Below, piece after piece: positions 23,970 to 34,537 of a stretch of DNA of 64,000 nt. A program made the translations under genes and the position numbers. The stretch is taken from the NCBI GenBank assembly GCA_022925895.1, contig JAKSYS010000216.1, forward strand, positions 1 through 64,000. The letters run 5' to 3'. Every line of letters begins with the position of its first letter. Position 1 is the first letter of the stretch. The notes below the pieces were generated by a model. That model was given only the letters and a program-made list of their open reading frames with translations. It was not told where the DNA came from and searched no databases. This DNA is from Fragilaria crotonensis. Taxonomy: Eukaryota; Bacillariophyta; Fragilariophyceae; Fragilariales; Fragilariaceae.

Positions 23970-24678
23970 TGACTCTGGACTGGATTGTGGTCTTGGAGAG
24001 TCGTACAAGGAAGCGATCCGTGTTAAACCCTCGGGAAATCCGAAATCATAGGTCTCGTATATCAGTGTATTATGCAGTAGCGGTGAATTTGCAGGTGCCT
24101 GCACGTACCCCTCCATACTGTACCGAAGCATGATCAATGATGTGATGATGTGCAGTTTGATCGCCCTACGAAGTTTTCTTGTCGTACAGCGACGTTTGAA
24201 ATTGCAGAATCGTCCTGGTACTGCTCGTCACGTAGAAACTACGTATATTATGAAACATGGCGTGTGCGGATAAATATGTTGCTACATTGTACGGGGTCCG
24301 TCTGATACAGATGCATTTTGGGAGATCTGTACCGGTATCGTATTCATAAACATGTTACGGTACTGTAGTTGAATGCGGCACTTTATCATACAACGGTGAA
24401 GACACTCGGTACTACAGTACCTAGAAGTGAACTCCAGTACTCCAGTATAGTTGAACGCTTAGTACTAGTACTTGCACATTTTTCACCGGAGCACATAATG
24501 CATAATGTGCCAGTACTCCAGTACTCGTACTGTAGGGTTCGGATCTCGAAGCATGAAAGACAACGACGGTGGTCTGACTGCTGACAAACAGCGGTGAGGG
24601 TTTCACACAAACAGCCTCCCAATATGCAGGCAGTACCCAAAATGCGAACTTCCTAGTATCTTCGTGCCTCTCCACTAT
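23970..24678. other. intergenic, GTAC-rich
   Basis: No gene recognised. From 24405 to 24540 the sequence is dominated by ACTCCAGTACT and CAGTACTCGTACTG-like strings, a motif style seen in many gaps of this window. Confidence 0.45.
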
Positions 24679-25338
24679 CTAGGCTCTCATGGCTGGCAAA
24701 CCATATTGGTCGACAGGCGCGCTGGGAGCAGATGGCAACCCTTGCGGAGTGGCCGGCATCTGATTGGCTTGGAGATATGACGGTTCACTATCCAGCTCGT
24801 CAATATTCTCCAATTCATCTCCCAACATCTCCAATTCAGCATCCAAATCGGCTTCATCAATGTCATCGGGCGTGGCGAAATTGCGTCCCAACGCCTCATT
24901 GATCTCATTAAAGTCATCCATCAACTCTGCCATATCGTCGGCAAGTTCGTCGACCGAATCGATATCCAAATCCTGTCGGATTGTCTTTTTCAATTCCACA
25001 TTACTAGCCTTGAGAGCCGCAACCGTCGTGACAGTCGCCTTGGCACTTTCAATAGAAAATGCTGCTTGGTCGACATTGAATTGTTGGCCCATCGCTTGAT
25101 CTCGTTGTTGTTCGTACATGCGCTTGCGCTTTAGAATTTCCATGGCCCGTTTCTGAAGTTGCTGCTTGGCAGCAGGACTGCTGGTCTTTTTGATTTTATC
25201 CTTGTACATGCGCAGTTCCTTATCGAGAGACTCAATCTTGGCATCCATGGCGTCGACACGTCCTCCCAGTCCCTTGGCAGCATCCTCCAGGGATGGGGCC
25301 GGACCGGCAACCTTTTTCTTGCCAAAAATTCTATTCAT
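24679..25338 (-). CDS. CHMP5: CHMP5/Vps60 ESCRT-III-family protein
   Basis: A 219-residue single-exon protein that begins MNRIFGKKK and has the Snf7 domain across most of its length: a basic, coiled-coil N-terminal half (helices alpha1-alpha2, KRKRMYEQQRDQAMGQQFNVDQA) and an acidic C-terminal half (EALGRNFATPDDIDEADLDAELEMLGDEL) ending in DQYGLPAMRA. The MNRxFGK start, the RMYEQQRD block and the terminal DEFGLP-like motif are diagnostic of CHMP5/Vps60 rather than CHMP4/Snf7. Length agrees with the family. The protein acts on endosomal membranes in multivesicular-body formation, modulating Vps4 through Vta1/LIP5. The ATG at 25338 fits the conserved N-terminus exactly. Confidence 0.93.
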   Translation of the reverse strand: MNRIFGKKKVAGPAPSLEDAAKGLGGRVDAMDAKIESLDKELRMYKDKIKKTSSPAAKQQLQKRAMEILKRKRMYEQQRDQAMGQQFNVDQAAFSIESAKATVTTVAALKASNVELKKTIRQDLDIDSVDELADDMAELMDDFNEINEALGRNFATPDDIDEADLDAELEMLGDELENIDELDSEPSYLQANQMPATPQGLPSAPSAPVDQYGLPAMRA

Positions 25339-26757
25339 TCTGTGGGGTTTCTTTAGTAATTTGTCAAATATAATAAAGAATGAATTAATGTGAGTGAGAA
25401 TGATTCATCGATATTGATCCATCGGATGAAATGTAAAACACTCGGAGACCACCTCGAATATCTGAATCGTGCTTCGTAACGCACAACGCGGAACGCGGTA
25501 CTGAAACTATTCCACGATCATTACAGAGAATTCGATGAAACGAACAAAACGTCCAACTCTATTTCAACCAACGCCACTTGCATCGATGCAAATTATTCAT
25601 CAAGATGTCAAGCTTCTTACTTTGGACAACTATGCACTGTGCAAGTTCTTACCTGCAGAGAGGTTTAGTTGTGGATGATTAATACCGTTTTCTCAATGGA
25701 GTGTCTTCGTACTTGTGCTCGAAGGAATGGAGTCTGCTCACGCGTACAGCACCTTAGAGCAGTGGGCAGTACCAGGTACCAGTAGTCTACTAAGACTCTA
25801 CGGTCATTTTAGTATTGGCGATTCGGTCCATGTTTGAACGAAGAGTCAACGAGTCGTGCCAAGTTAAGACTCATTCGACTAAAATAGATACTCCAGTCTC
25901 CAGTCTAACCTCCTACAAGTAGAACCCTATCTGCCATCTGGAGGACTGTAATACCAGATTCAACGTGGGACAGTAATATTTTTCCAATCCCTGAGAAATC
26001 CCATACACAACGAGACGAACATAAAGACATGAGATAATGGTATGTAACTACCTGGTACCGTTGGAAATGTGTCTCATTCTTCATGCTTAAGAATCCGAAT
26101 CCTCCGAGTACTCATACCTTCAACGAGAAGTGTATCTGCCATCGCACAAATGACGGTTTCAAAGAATTGCAAGGCAAGCTAACTTTCTCGCGTTTTGCTT
26201 GAATTCCCAAATGTGTATAGTGTTTAGTGTCCACAGGTGTGGTATTTCTACGTCAGCAAGGTTCTATCACATGGTATCACACATGTTTAACGCATTATAG
26301 CCCCTACGAAGTACTTGTACCTAAGATTCATTGGTATCTTCGGATCGTGGCTGGTGGATGGTAGGCATGGGGCAGCAGTCAGAAGTCGAGACAAATTTGT
26401 AAACGACTTGTGTCACATCCACTATGAATTTTTCGTTTGATGCGTCTAAACAAACATGAAGTCATAGAAAAATAGTCATTGGTCATTAACTATTTTGCTA
26501 CTCTACTGGGAGTGTACTCGGATTCTCGGAGTATGGGACATCGGAACGAATCACCAGACAGGCTCCGAGCTTGCACTTCAGTGGAACCAAACGCGGATGA
26601 TTGTCTATTGCGGATGATCATCCAATGGCGACGATCCGCACTATCATTCGTGTTACCACAAGTATAGCCGTTGAACAATCGTATTTGGTGCCATTGAATT
26701 TCTGGCGAATTGCCTATTGTAGATTGACCATTCCGGTAAACTCTCCACTAGAAAGCA
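25339..26757. other. intergenic between CHMP5 and first Kelch gene
   Basis: Divergent promoters are expected here. No gene or element was recognised. The last 70 bases before 26758 resemble those before the second Kelch gene, so the duplication included some upstream DNA. Confidence 0.45.
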
Positions 26758-28869
26758 ATGATGTTGCTCCGAAAGCCAAAACACTTTGCTGCGGCTTTTG
26801 CTCGTGATCCTGAGGGTAGGAATTCCAATCCCAATCCTGTCAACGATCTCCAGTTCGGAAAAGAATGGAAGGATTTGCCTTGTCCCGGAATTCTACGGCG
26901 CTTTTGCGCAATGACCATGTGGGGCATTGATAAGATGATAGTGGTGGGCGGACGTGATCAAGAATGTCGAATTTTGGACAGTGTTGAGGTGTATGACTTT
27001 TCGAGGTGGGAATGGACGTTCCTTCCTCCTCTGAATCGACCTCGCGAGGAAGGCGTTGCCATCGTTGTGGAGACGAAGCTCTATGTGTTTGGCGGCTTTG
27101 GTAGAGGATGCTATCTGTCCGATTGCGAAGTTTTGGACCTCTGTCAACCGGAAGGGGGCTTTGTTCGCCTCCGAAACGGTTTACCGAAACCTCTCAAGGG
27201 TGCAGTTGCTGTATCGAACGGTCACTGGATATACATCGTCGGTGGTTACAATGCATCCGTTGGACATCTCAATACAGTCTTTGCCTTGGATACGCACACT
27301 TTGGAATGGGATAGTACCTTTCCGAGTCTTTGCACGGCCCGGCACCTTCCAGCAGCGACGGTTTTCGGTGATACACTCGTCGTAGCTGGCGGTCGGTCCC
27401 TTGGAAGGCATGGGGGAGTTAAGCATCTCCGATCAGTAGAATGTATCAACCTCGTCAACGGCACCCGGTGGACCTTCATGACTCCGATGGTTTCCTCTCG
27501 TTCCGGAGCGGTGGCTTTTGTTTCTGATAGGAATGTCTATGTCGTTGGCGGTGAGGTTAGAGGCGATCATCCTGCCTCCACCCTAATGGAGTACGATGGA
27601 ACACGGTGGAGTCAAAAACCCTTTCGCAGTTTGTTTTGTCCCACCCCTGGAACTCTGATAATATCTCCATCGCGAATGACTATGGTATCGATGGACAATT
27701 CATGGGACTTCAAAAGTCTCTCGTGTACTTCAGTTCAAGAATCAGACGCCTTTCTCAAGTTTGACTACAAAAAGTTGCAGCGACTAGAAAACGGACTGAA
27801 TTCACAACCATCGATCGAGCGCGTCCACGAATTTATGCGTCTCTTCCAACTTGCCTTGGAGTGGGATGAGGAACACCGTGGTAGCCACCAACATGGCAAG
27901 ATTGCCATACAGATTCGCAAGTTGCTGACGCAGCCGCACATCACAAAAATCCTTGACGAGGAAGGCGTTGGTTCTGATTACACTGTTGCCAATGTAGCCG
28001 AGAACAATGATTTCTTTATTAGTGACGACGATGACGAGGAAGAGACGAATGATTATGATATTGATGAGGAGACGAAGGATGACGAGGTAGAGACGAAGGA
28101 CGATGAGGCGGAGAAGACGGATACTGAGGCGGAGAAGAAGGAGGATGAGGTCGAGAAGAAGGATGACGAGGCCGAGAAGAAGGAGGAGGATAACGGGTCA
28201 CATTCAGTCTTTGATGATTCCGAAATGGCCTGCCCTGACAGATTAGTACCTGGGGTGATCGACGTGAGGCCTCAGTTTGTGGATGATGATCCGAGTGCCA
28301 TGACACTGTTAGACGATTGTTTCGAAGACCCAGTCGATGTATTCGACTCATCGAAGGGACACAGCAAACCGAAATCAGTTCCTAGTTTCAAAGCGCCAGT
28401 GACAACACTTCCCCGAGTTGTCAGCCCCGATCAAGGCAAAGTCAAGGTGTCGACGATTGTCAACTCCGAAGCCAATGATTCGGTTGCGGTTTCGCTCAGA
28501 GTGGTTAGTCCTGACCGAGGTCGCGACAAGGCGTCCAAGACAACGGACGCGAATAAGAAGGCTGCTGCAATACTTCATCCGGTGGTCAGCCCTGACCAAG
28601 GTCGAAGCAAGGCACCAAAGACCCCCACCAAACATCCCATTAAAATACCTCCGCAATCGGCCTATCCGGACCACGGCAGGCGCAAGTCATCCAAGATTGC
28701 AGACGGGGACACAGTTGCCACTTCTGAGTCTTCGCTCTTGACAAAGCAGACACGTGGCATCATCTTCAAGGCACCTAGTAGGAAGGTTTCCGGTAGACCA
28801 GCCATTCCTTTACGAGCTGTTCATGCGATCTGCGATGACGACGCCAGCACTGAGGGGTTTTGGGTGTAG
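26758..28869 (+). CDS. Kelch-repeat protein 1 with acidic and SPDQG-repeat tail
   Basis: A 703-residue single-exon protein. Residues about 55-330 hold Kelch motifs (IVVGGRD, YVFGGFGRG, YIVGGYNA, VVAGGRSLG, YVVGGEVR, each followed by a spaced Trp), forming a probable beta-propeller that acts as a protein-interaction platform. Residues about 340-420 are helical. At 28020-28195 the protein runs D/E/K-rich with repeats such as DDEAEKK. The tail has four to five copies of a VVSPDxGR(x)K motif, followed by an ending (STEGFWV) homologous to that of copy 2. No BTB, F-box or membrane segment was seen. Start: tandem ATGATG at 26758, alignable with copy 2. Its function is not known. Confidence 0.85.
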   Translation: MMLLRKPKHFAAAFARDPEGRNSNPNPVNDLQFGKEWKDLPCPGILRRFCAMTMWGIDKMIVVGGRDQECRILDSVEVYDFSRWEWTFLPPLNRPREEGVAIVVETKLYVFGGFGRGCYLSDCEVLDLCQPEGGFVRLRNGLPKPLKGAVAVSNGHWIYIVGGYNASVGHLNTVFALDTHTLEWDSTFPSLCTARHLPAATVFGDTLVVAGGRSLGRHGGVKHLRSVECINLVNGTRWTFMTPMVSSRSGAVAFVSDRNVYVVGGEVRGDHPASTLMEYDGTRWSQKPFRSLFCPTPGTLIISPSRMTMVSMDNSWDFKSLSCTSVQESDAFLKFDYKKLQRLENGLNSQPSIERVHEFMRLFQLALEWDEEHRGSHQHGKIAIQIRKLLTQPHITKILDEEGVGSDYTVANVAENNDFFISDDDDEEETNDYDIDEETKDDEVETKDDEAEKTDTEAEKKEDEVEKKDDEAEKKEEDNGSHSVFDDSEMACPDRLVPGVIDVRPQFVDDDPSAMTLLDDCFEDPVDVFDSSKGHSKPKSVPSFKAPVTTLPRVVSPDQGKVKVSTIVNSEANDSVAVSLRVVSPDRGRDKASKTTDANKKAAAILHPVVSPDQGRSKAPKTPTKHPIKIPPQSAYPDHGRRKSSKIADGDTVATSESSLLTKQTRGIIFKAPSRKVSGRPAIPLRAVHAICDDDASTEGFWV
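28021..28192 (+). repeat. acidic short tandem repeat within Kelch protein 1
   Basis: Imperfect GAGG(T/C)(A/G/C)GAGA(A/C)GAAGGA-type units encode DDEVETK, DDEAEKT, EDEVEKK and DDEAEKK. Expected to vary in copy number between strains. Confidence 0.7.
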
Positions 28870-29962
28870 TTTCTATAGTCCGCTTGCCTTCTCTTTGGGA
28901 CGCTCTAGTATTGAGGCACCCATTGCATACATCAGAATTGCATTCAATCTTGAACCATACGTAATGAAGCTCTAAATAATTTCATTCTCCATGCCTTCGC
29001 GTCCATGTCAACAATTAAAGGGCTGGTTTGACCAAGCGTCAAGTAGGTGGCGGTGGGATGATAACTGATTCATGAAAGTCGCGATTCGGTTGTGTTTGCA
29101 ATTGTCGTAGGTCCTTTGCACCGATTGGTCCTTCTGCCGAGGTAAAACATAAAGACTAGCCAACTGATCGAGGCCGCCTTTAATTTCTCTGGTGCTCTTC
29201 TCTTTTGCTTGCCATGCCAATCAGGACTTGGTTTTGCGCTTGTGAATCAGCCACAACCAGAGTACAGCAGCTGGAGATGGATTGATCCTCTTTCGGATTT
29301 TACATTCACGTCATTTCTAAGCATCCTTGTTGTGCGCCTGAGTTGAAGCAACCACCATAACGCTAGTAACGCACACGCATGTGCTGGAATAGGAATGCAT
29401 CTGAAAACATGGTGCGGACAGACAAATTGCACCCTTTAAATAACATCTGCTAAAGCTTAAGGGCACAATATCTGCACACATCTGACCGTTCCATTATACT
29501 CCACTTCATAGATGTAAGTGCTTAGCAGAAATTGAGATTATAATTGCACACCTTGAATATATGAATGGGGAAGTTAACATAGCTAAGCTATTTCGTTAAA
29601 TCTATGTGCATGTTCACCCCTATGTAGCTTGGGCTTCACAAACACAGTGTAAGCTCAGCATTTGTAATGCTTCATTACCTTACGACCTGGCAATGTAGAA
29701 CTTCCACGTTTATACTAGCTCCCTCATCATCTGTTCATAATTTGCCATCACGTATTCCTCATATTGTTGTGCTTTCCCATCTGCTATAAGCAATCGATTT
29801 GGTTTCAAACAAAGCTTGGTTTGAGATTGGAGGTGGCCATCTTCTTGTTGGAGGCAAGTTGTTGTGTTCGACGAGTGTTTTCAGCGTGCGGCGGTCGGGG
29901 TACTATGAGGATGACAAAGTGGGTTTTGTAATATTATTAGATGGTGGTTGGGCTGAGGGTGT
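28870..29962. other. intergenic, 3' of Kelch 1
   Basis: No gene recognised; short AT-rich frames only. The transposon nest begins at its right edge. Confidence 0.45.
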
Positions 29963-29970
29963 GTGTATAC

Positions 29971-30757
29971 CAGGGTTGGGAAAAACCACTACTCGTTGTT
30001 TTGCCGAAAGTGGTTTTTGCAAAAACCACCGAAAAACCACCGAAAAACCACCGAAAAACCACCGAAAAACCACCGAAAAACCACCGAAAAACCACCGAAA
30101 AACCACTAAAACCACTTGAAAAACCACTTTGCGTGTTAAAATCACGTAGTAAAGTCTTGCCACGTAGAAAAGGTACCGTCATTGTCGTAACAGTGACTGC
30201 AAAAATCACCTGCACACTAGCTAGTTGATGACTTGCATTCAACACAACCACTATAACTCCATACATCATGCTGTGAATCAGAAGATTGGCAATCACTGTC
30301 AATTCCATCAATATCAATGGGTTGGGCAAGATTCCTCCTTATCAAATCATGTGATAATTCGCAACTAAATACTGCGACCATGACGGATCATCATTTCCAG
30401 GCTCCATCTTCACTCCATTGGCAGCATTTGAATGGACAAGTGCTGGAGGTTGTGTGCAAACACGTGAACTTAACGATACAAGAAATGTGATCAGTTACAC
30501 TCTTTGTGGCGCGTGGTTATTGAACAGGTGAGTTACGATTCCTACTTACAATGTACTATGTAAGTGTATTGAGACTACTGGTACTGTGTGTCAATATGAC
30601 GGTGTGGCCCTCACTTTACGTACGAGGTCTGCTATTTAATTAGCAAAAACCACTTTTTAGCTCGAACAAGAAAAACCACTTAAATTTTGGAAAAGTTGTT
30701 TTTGGGGGTTTAAACCCAAAAACCACTTCGAGCAAAAACCACACCTTGCCAACCCTG
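29971..30757. mobile_element. hAT-family MITE with 8-bp target duplication
   Basis: 787 bp with CAGGGTTGG at the left end and CCAACCCTG at the right end. It is flanked by perfect 8-bp direct repeats GTGTATAC (29963-29970 and 30758-30765). An 8-bp duplication and CAGGG termini are hallmarks of hAT. Both subterminal zones are full of AAAAACCAC (reverse GTGGTTTTT), the kind of motif hAT transposases bind. No transposase frame is present, so it is non-autonomous. Confidence 0.85.
30021..30108 (+). repeat. 11-bp tandem array AAAAACCACCG x8
   Basis: Eight head-to-tail units, the last ending CTA instead of CCG. The unit is the subterminal motif of the surrounding hAT MITE, so the array is probably an expansion of a transposase-binding site. 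Confidence 0.9.
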
Positions 30758-31022
30758 GTGTATACAGCAAAAAACTTGGAAACTTGGATCGAAGTTTCCA
30801 AGTTTCCAACGGAATCTCACCTCCAAAAAACAAAATGGATTCCCTAATTCGTGACTTAAGGACCACCGTTACGTAAGGGCGTTCCTTAACCAGATACATT
30901 CGAGGCCACGTTGGACCAATTTTCGGTATTTACTCCGAGTGTGGTCATTTTCATGTATTTTTTCATTCCTTAACGGGGTACATTCGATGAGTTTTCCGGG
31001 TTCAAAAAACCAATTATGTCTG

Positions 31023-31105
31023 TAATTACATTCGATTCGAGTGTGATTACATTCAAAGGGCTTTTGAATGTGATCACACTCGAATCGAATGTGATCACAT
31101 TGGAA
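31023..31105. repeat. long near-perfect hairpin
   Basis: ATTACATTCGATTCGAGTG on the left arm pairs with CACTCGAATCGAATGTGAT on the right around a GGGC-containing centre. It lies in the left arm of element B. Confidence 0.8.
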
Positions 31106-31127
31106 TAAACATATACCAATTCCATCT

Positions 31128-31243
31128 GTAGATTTTCCTGTAGAGCACACTCCATCTCTCGCAGCCATCCCTTTCTCTCAATCTTCATAGATTTTCCTGT
31201 AGAGCACACTCCATCTCTCGCAGCCATCCCTTTCTCTCAATCG
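31128..31243 (+). repeat. two-copy 60-bp tandem duplication
   Basis: TAGATTTTCCTGTAGAGCAC and following bases are repeated with a 60-bp period (31128 and 31188) and no internal differences noticed. Confidence 0.9.
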
Positions 31244-31528
31244 GCCTCTTCAGTATTGTAGCAGGCGTCAAATTCTACGCGAGTATGCGAGTAGTACTGG
31301 GTTGTGTTTCGTCGTCGTAATTGGCACGGGGCGAGTGTTTCCTGACATCGTGACAAATGTAAAAATCAATTTATAGAATGTACCGGTAGTCGTACATATT
31401 GTTCAAGGATGTGTAGATTCTGCAACGAACGTGCATTGTATGGAATGTACAGTGCTAGTACTATGTTTATGAAAAAGGAGTGTATTGATTCAAAATTACG
31501 AGTGTATTTTTAAATTACGCAAGGCTAA

Positions 31529-32598
31529 GACCGTTCCTTAACCTGACACACTGAGTCCGACACATTCGATCGGTTTGAATTTTTCCCTCATTTTCGGCCG
31601 GCTCGCGGGTCGAGTGTGTCCATTCATCTTAACCAAAAAAAGTAAGTGTGTCCAGAAACGCAGATGCGAACACACTGGTTTCTACTGTAATCATGAACAG
31701 TGGCAATAGATGCTAGTAGTTTATCGGCACTGTGCGTCATACTACACGACCGATGCAACTACTACTACTAGAGTTCATCATGTTATGTTCCATTGACAAG
31801 TGATTCCTAGAGTATGGTCCGAACAGATGATTACTATGCTAATATTCCTCATCTGAATCCTATCCCTGAAGCTTCATGATATCAAAAGTTGGCATCTTGG
31901 GTGTCCAATTACTTGTAGTACAAGCATGTTTTTACGTGGTCGAAATAGGTTCCGTCGTCTTCGTCATCCTCATCGTTCAATGACAGTGCTGTACCGAGCA
32001 ACTTCGTGTCTTGCCATTATCATCTTTGCCGTTGTCGCCGTCTTCACTGTAATTGTCGACGTAGACATTGTCCCTCGTCGTCGTTGTTGCAACCGGCTGT
32101 TCGTCGTCGTCGTTACTGTCGCTCGTATCGTCATAACAATCTTTACTCGGATCGCAGCTGTGAACGGAATATGTTGCCAAGAGAGAATGCTGACAGGTTC
32201 ATACTAGCATCAGTTGGGAGGAATGACATGTCAACACCTTCAACCATTGGAAGAAGATAGTCGATCATGATTGCAATACTGCATGTGATCAACAACTTGG
32301 AGTATGGATCAGTGTACAATTTACTGTGCGGAATGCACGTATACTTCTATTTTGACGTCACATTTGCGTGACGTTTCATCTCCGAACGTTCGAAAATGTT
32401 CCAGTGTGGCCACACTGAAAAGGCAGTGTGACACATTCAAACCGGTCTCTGTGTGTGTCGATGGAGCAAACGAGTGTGGCCACACTGCCTGAAACCCGGA
32501 AATGAATGTTTTTAAACATGTGTATCAGTGGGCAAACTGCCGAAGCACATGGAAAAAAATCGAATGTGTCCTCAAATGTGTCAGGTTAAGAGAGGGTC
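31529..32598. mobile_element. PIF/Harbinger-like element C, nested in B
   Basis: 1070 bp beginning GACCGTTCCTTAACCTGACA and ending with an imperfect complement (TGTCAGGTTAAGAGAGGGTC). TAA flanks at 31526-31528 and 32599-32601. Its ends resemble those of element B (CGTTCCTTAACC core), so the two are related families. The interior has short frames only (for example Asp-rich 31977-32180, minus), none a recognised transposase. Confidence 0.8.
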
Positions 32599-34537
32599 TA
32601 AGGCAATCAACACATTCGCAAAGAAGCGGCAAAATGGTCAAAATCCCGACCGGCTCGGGCTGGCTCGGGGTTAATTGATATTTTTAAAAATGTCCAACGT
32701 GGCCTCGAATGTATCTGGTTAAGGAACGCCCTAATTACATTTCACGAAAACGAGAAGTTTTGACTTCTCGTTCATGTAAAATCCTCGTCCCCACCGTTAC
32801 GTAAAAAGCAGTCCACAAATACGAAAACATCAAGTCGACTGAGTCAAGATAGGAATCTTGATGTGAAACACATATATGTTTCAATCGTTCGCTCCATCCT
32901 AGTCGTACTGTGTACTGGGTACGTCTACAGATACGGTAAAGTTGTACGAATTGGAACCAAAAGTTATTAGATCGTCGCTCATCGAAATCCGACAATGACG
33001 ACCGTTTTGACAATGTTCCTCATGTAGAACCATCACAAACCACCGCACTAGCATCGATCGTCGTTTCTACGGCGCATGCAATTGTAGAAACGACGTCTTC
33101 ATCTGATCATTATCTGGCGAGAAAACCACGTTCATGTTTGATGCCAGCAGTGACAGTAGACAGTAGCATCTGTCAACAGGGCGAGTTAAACGCACATAGC
33201 AGTAGACCTACCAGAAGGAATCCAGAATCTTGAGATATTTCAAGGAAAGGCTGTGTTTTTTGCGGATCAACGAAAACCTCGGCAGATTTTCGTTGACGAC
33301 GGGATATGAGGCGCATCTGAGTGATTTCCTGAAAGGTTTTGGGGACCCGTTTTCGTACGTAAGCAACGGTGGTAAAATGGACCCTCGAAAACGAAAAAGT
33401 TTTCGTTGTCGTGAAATGTGATTACGTAACGGTGGGCCTAACTTGGATTTCCGCCAAGTTTGGCAATCCAAGTTTCGTATGCGCTATATTTCCGCGCGCG
33501 TCTTCGTAATCGGAGTGCTCAAGTACTTGTATTGCTATCAACGGTATCAACTGATGAGTGCGCTCATCGTCGTCGGGAGCCATGTTTCAACGATGAGGAA
33601 CGACACCACACCAGAGGGTCCTCATCAGTCACAATATGATTGCCCCAGTCCTACTTTAGCTATTTCGTCTAAAATAGTGAAAGCCATTAATTCAAGGGTT
33701 GTATTTCTATTCAATCTAAGATAGCAAATGCGTAATAACGAGCGAGTTCGAGAAAGGGAAGGCAATTACAGCCATACGGATGTCGCCCAACTCAAAGATT
33801 TAGGGGCACAGAGACGGAGAAACGCAGCTCTGGTGGGAGAGGTTGCCGTTATTCAGATCCTGAGAAGGGACACATTGAGGGAAACGAGGCACTGGTGGGA
33901 GAATTTGCCAAATAGGAAGCGTGCGGCACGGCAGAAACAACAAGGCAGATCGAACCTTGGCTGACAACAAGGGCCTTCCCTGTGGCTAAAAATCAGCTCC
34001 TTGACGTGACGGAGGCATGATAAGTGTGATTGACGATGAATCTTTCTCATCAGCGGAAAGGTGTGTAGAATCATCCCAAACAACCCGAACTGGACGTTTC
34101 CCCTCCGGGAGTGCCATGGTCCCACATGAGGGAGGAAGCGTACACTTCTCAGGGCGAAGTCCTTCACGCAAGTCATTCCACAAGCAAGTCTTCTCTTCTT
34201 CAAAGTGGCTGCTCAGCACTCATGTCAGGTTCAACGAGACGACGAGGCGATGAGGCGACGACGAGGACTGCATTGTGCGTCATCTGTTGTGCCTCGTTGT
34301 GATAGTGGTCAAGAACGCAGTGCATGTCGAATCTTCGGACAAAACATCTGTCCGGATAGTACTCACGTTTGTCTTCTTCGAAAGAAAACTTGGGAGTTTC
34401 CAACTTGGAAACAAAGTTTGAATTTTGCTGAATACATGGCACTGCACCTGGACAAAAATAACACAACGATTTCTTTCCCAAGATTCCGTTGGGAACTTCG
34501 AAACTTGGATCCAAGTTCTGAAAATTTTTGCTGTATA

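Larger units (their letters stand above)
30877..32731. mobile_element. PIF/Harbinger-like element B, nested in A
   Basis: Begins GGGCGTTCCTTAACC and ends with its exact complement. The inverted repeats run about 40 bp (to CCACGTTGGAC) with no mismatch seen. TAA flanks at 30874-30876 and 32732-32734. It inserted 17 bp inside the left end of element A. The left arm contains a long hairpin and a 60-bp duplication. No transposase. Confidence 0.85.
30860..33438. mobile_element. PIF/Harbinger-like element A (outermost of three)
   Basis: Begins GGACCACCGTTACGTAA and ends with its near complement (GGCCCACCGTTACGTAA read inwards). The inverted repeat extends over about 35 bp once the inner insertion is set aside (ACATTTCACGA(A/C)AACGA). 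TAA flanks both ends (30857-30859 and 33439-33441), the 3-bp TWA duplication typical of PIF/Harbinger. About 0.7 kb is its own sequence. No transposase seen. Confidence 0.8.
29968..34535. mobile_element. outer TIR transposon hosting nested insertions
   Basis: Terminal inverted repeats of about 55-60 bp: the left end starts TACAGCAAAAA (TAC at 29968-29970, then continuing at 30766 after a hAT insertion) and the right end is its complement ending at 34535. Both arms share the GGAAACTTGGATC and CCAACGGAATCT landmarks. TA flanks on both sides (29966-29967 and 34536-34537) would fit a TA target duplication (Tc1/mariner-like), but the superfamily is unproven. With the insertions removed, about 1.2 kb of its own sequence remains. 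A second copy of the end motif sits at about 34375-34430. No transposase was recognised. Confidence 0.6.

Noticed and set aside
24679-25338. CHMP4/Snf7 as the identity of the ESCRT-III gene
   Set aside because: The MNRxFGK start, RMYEQQRD block and GLP-type ending fit CHMP5/Vps60 instead.
30021-30108. 11-bp array as a CRISPR-like repeat
   Set aside because: Units are contiguous without spacers, lie inside a hAT MITE and the genome is eukaryotic.
32788-32804. third copy of CCACCGTTACGTAA as another element end
   Set aside because: It lacks a TAA flank and a partner; it is probably an internal repeat of element A.
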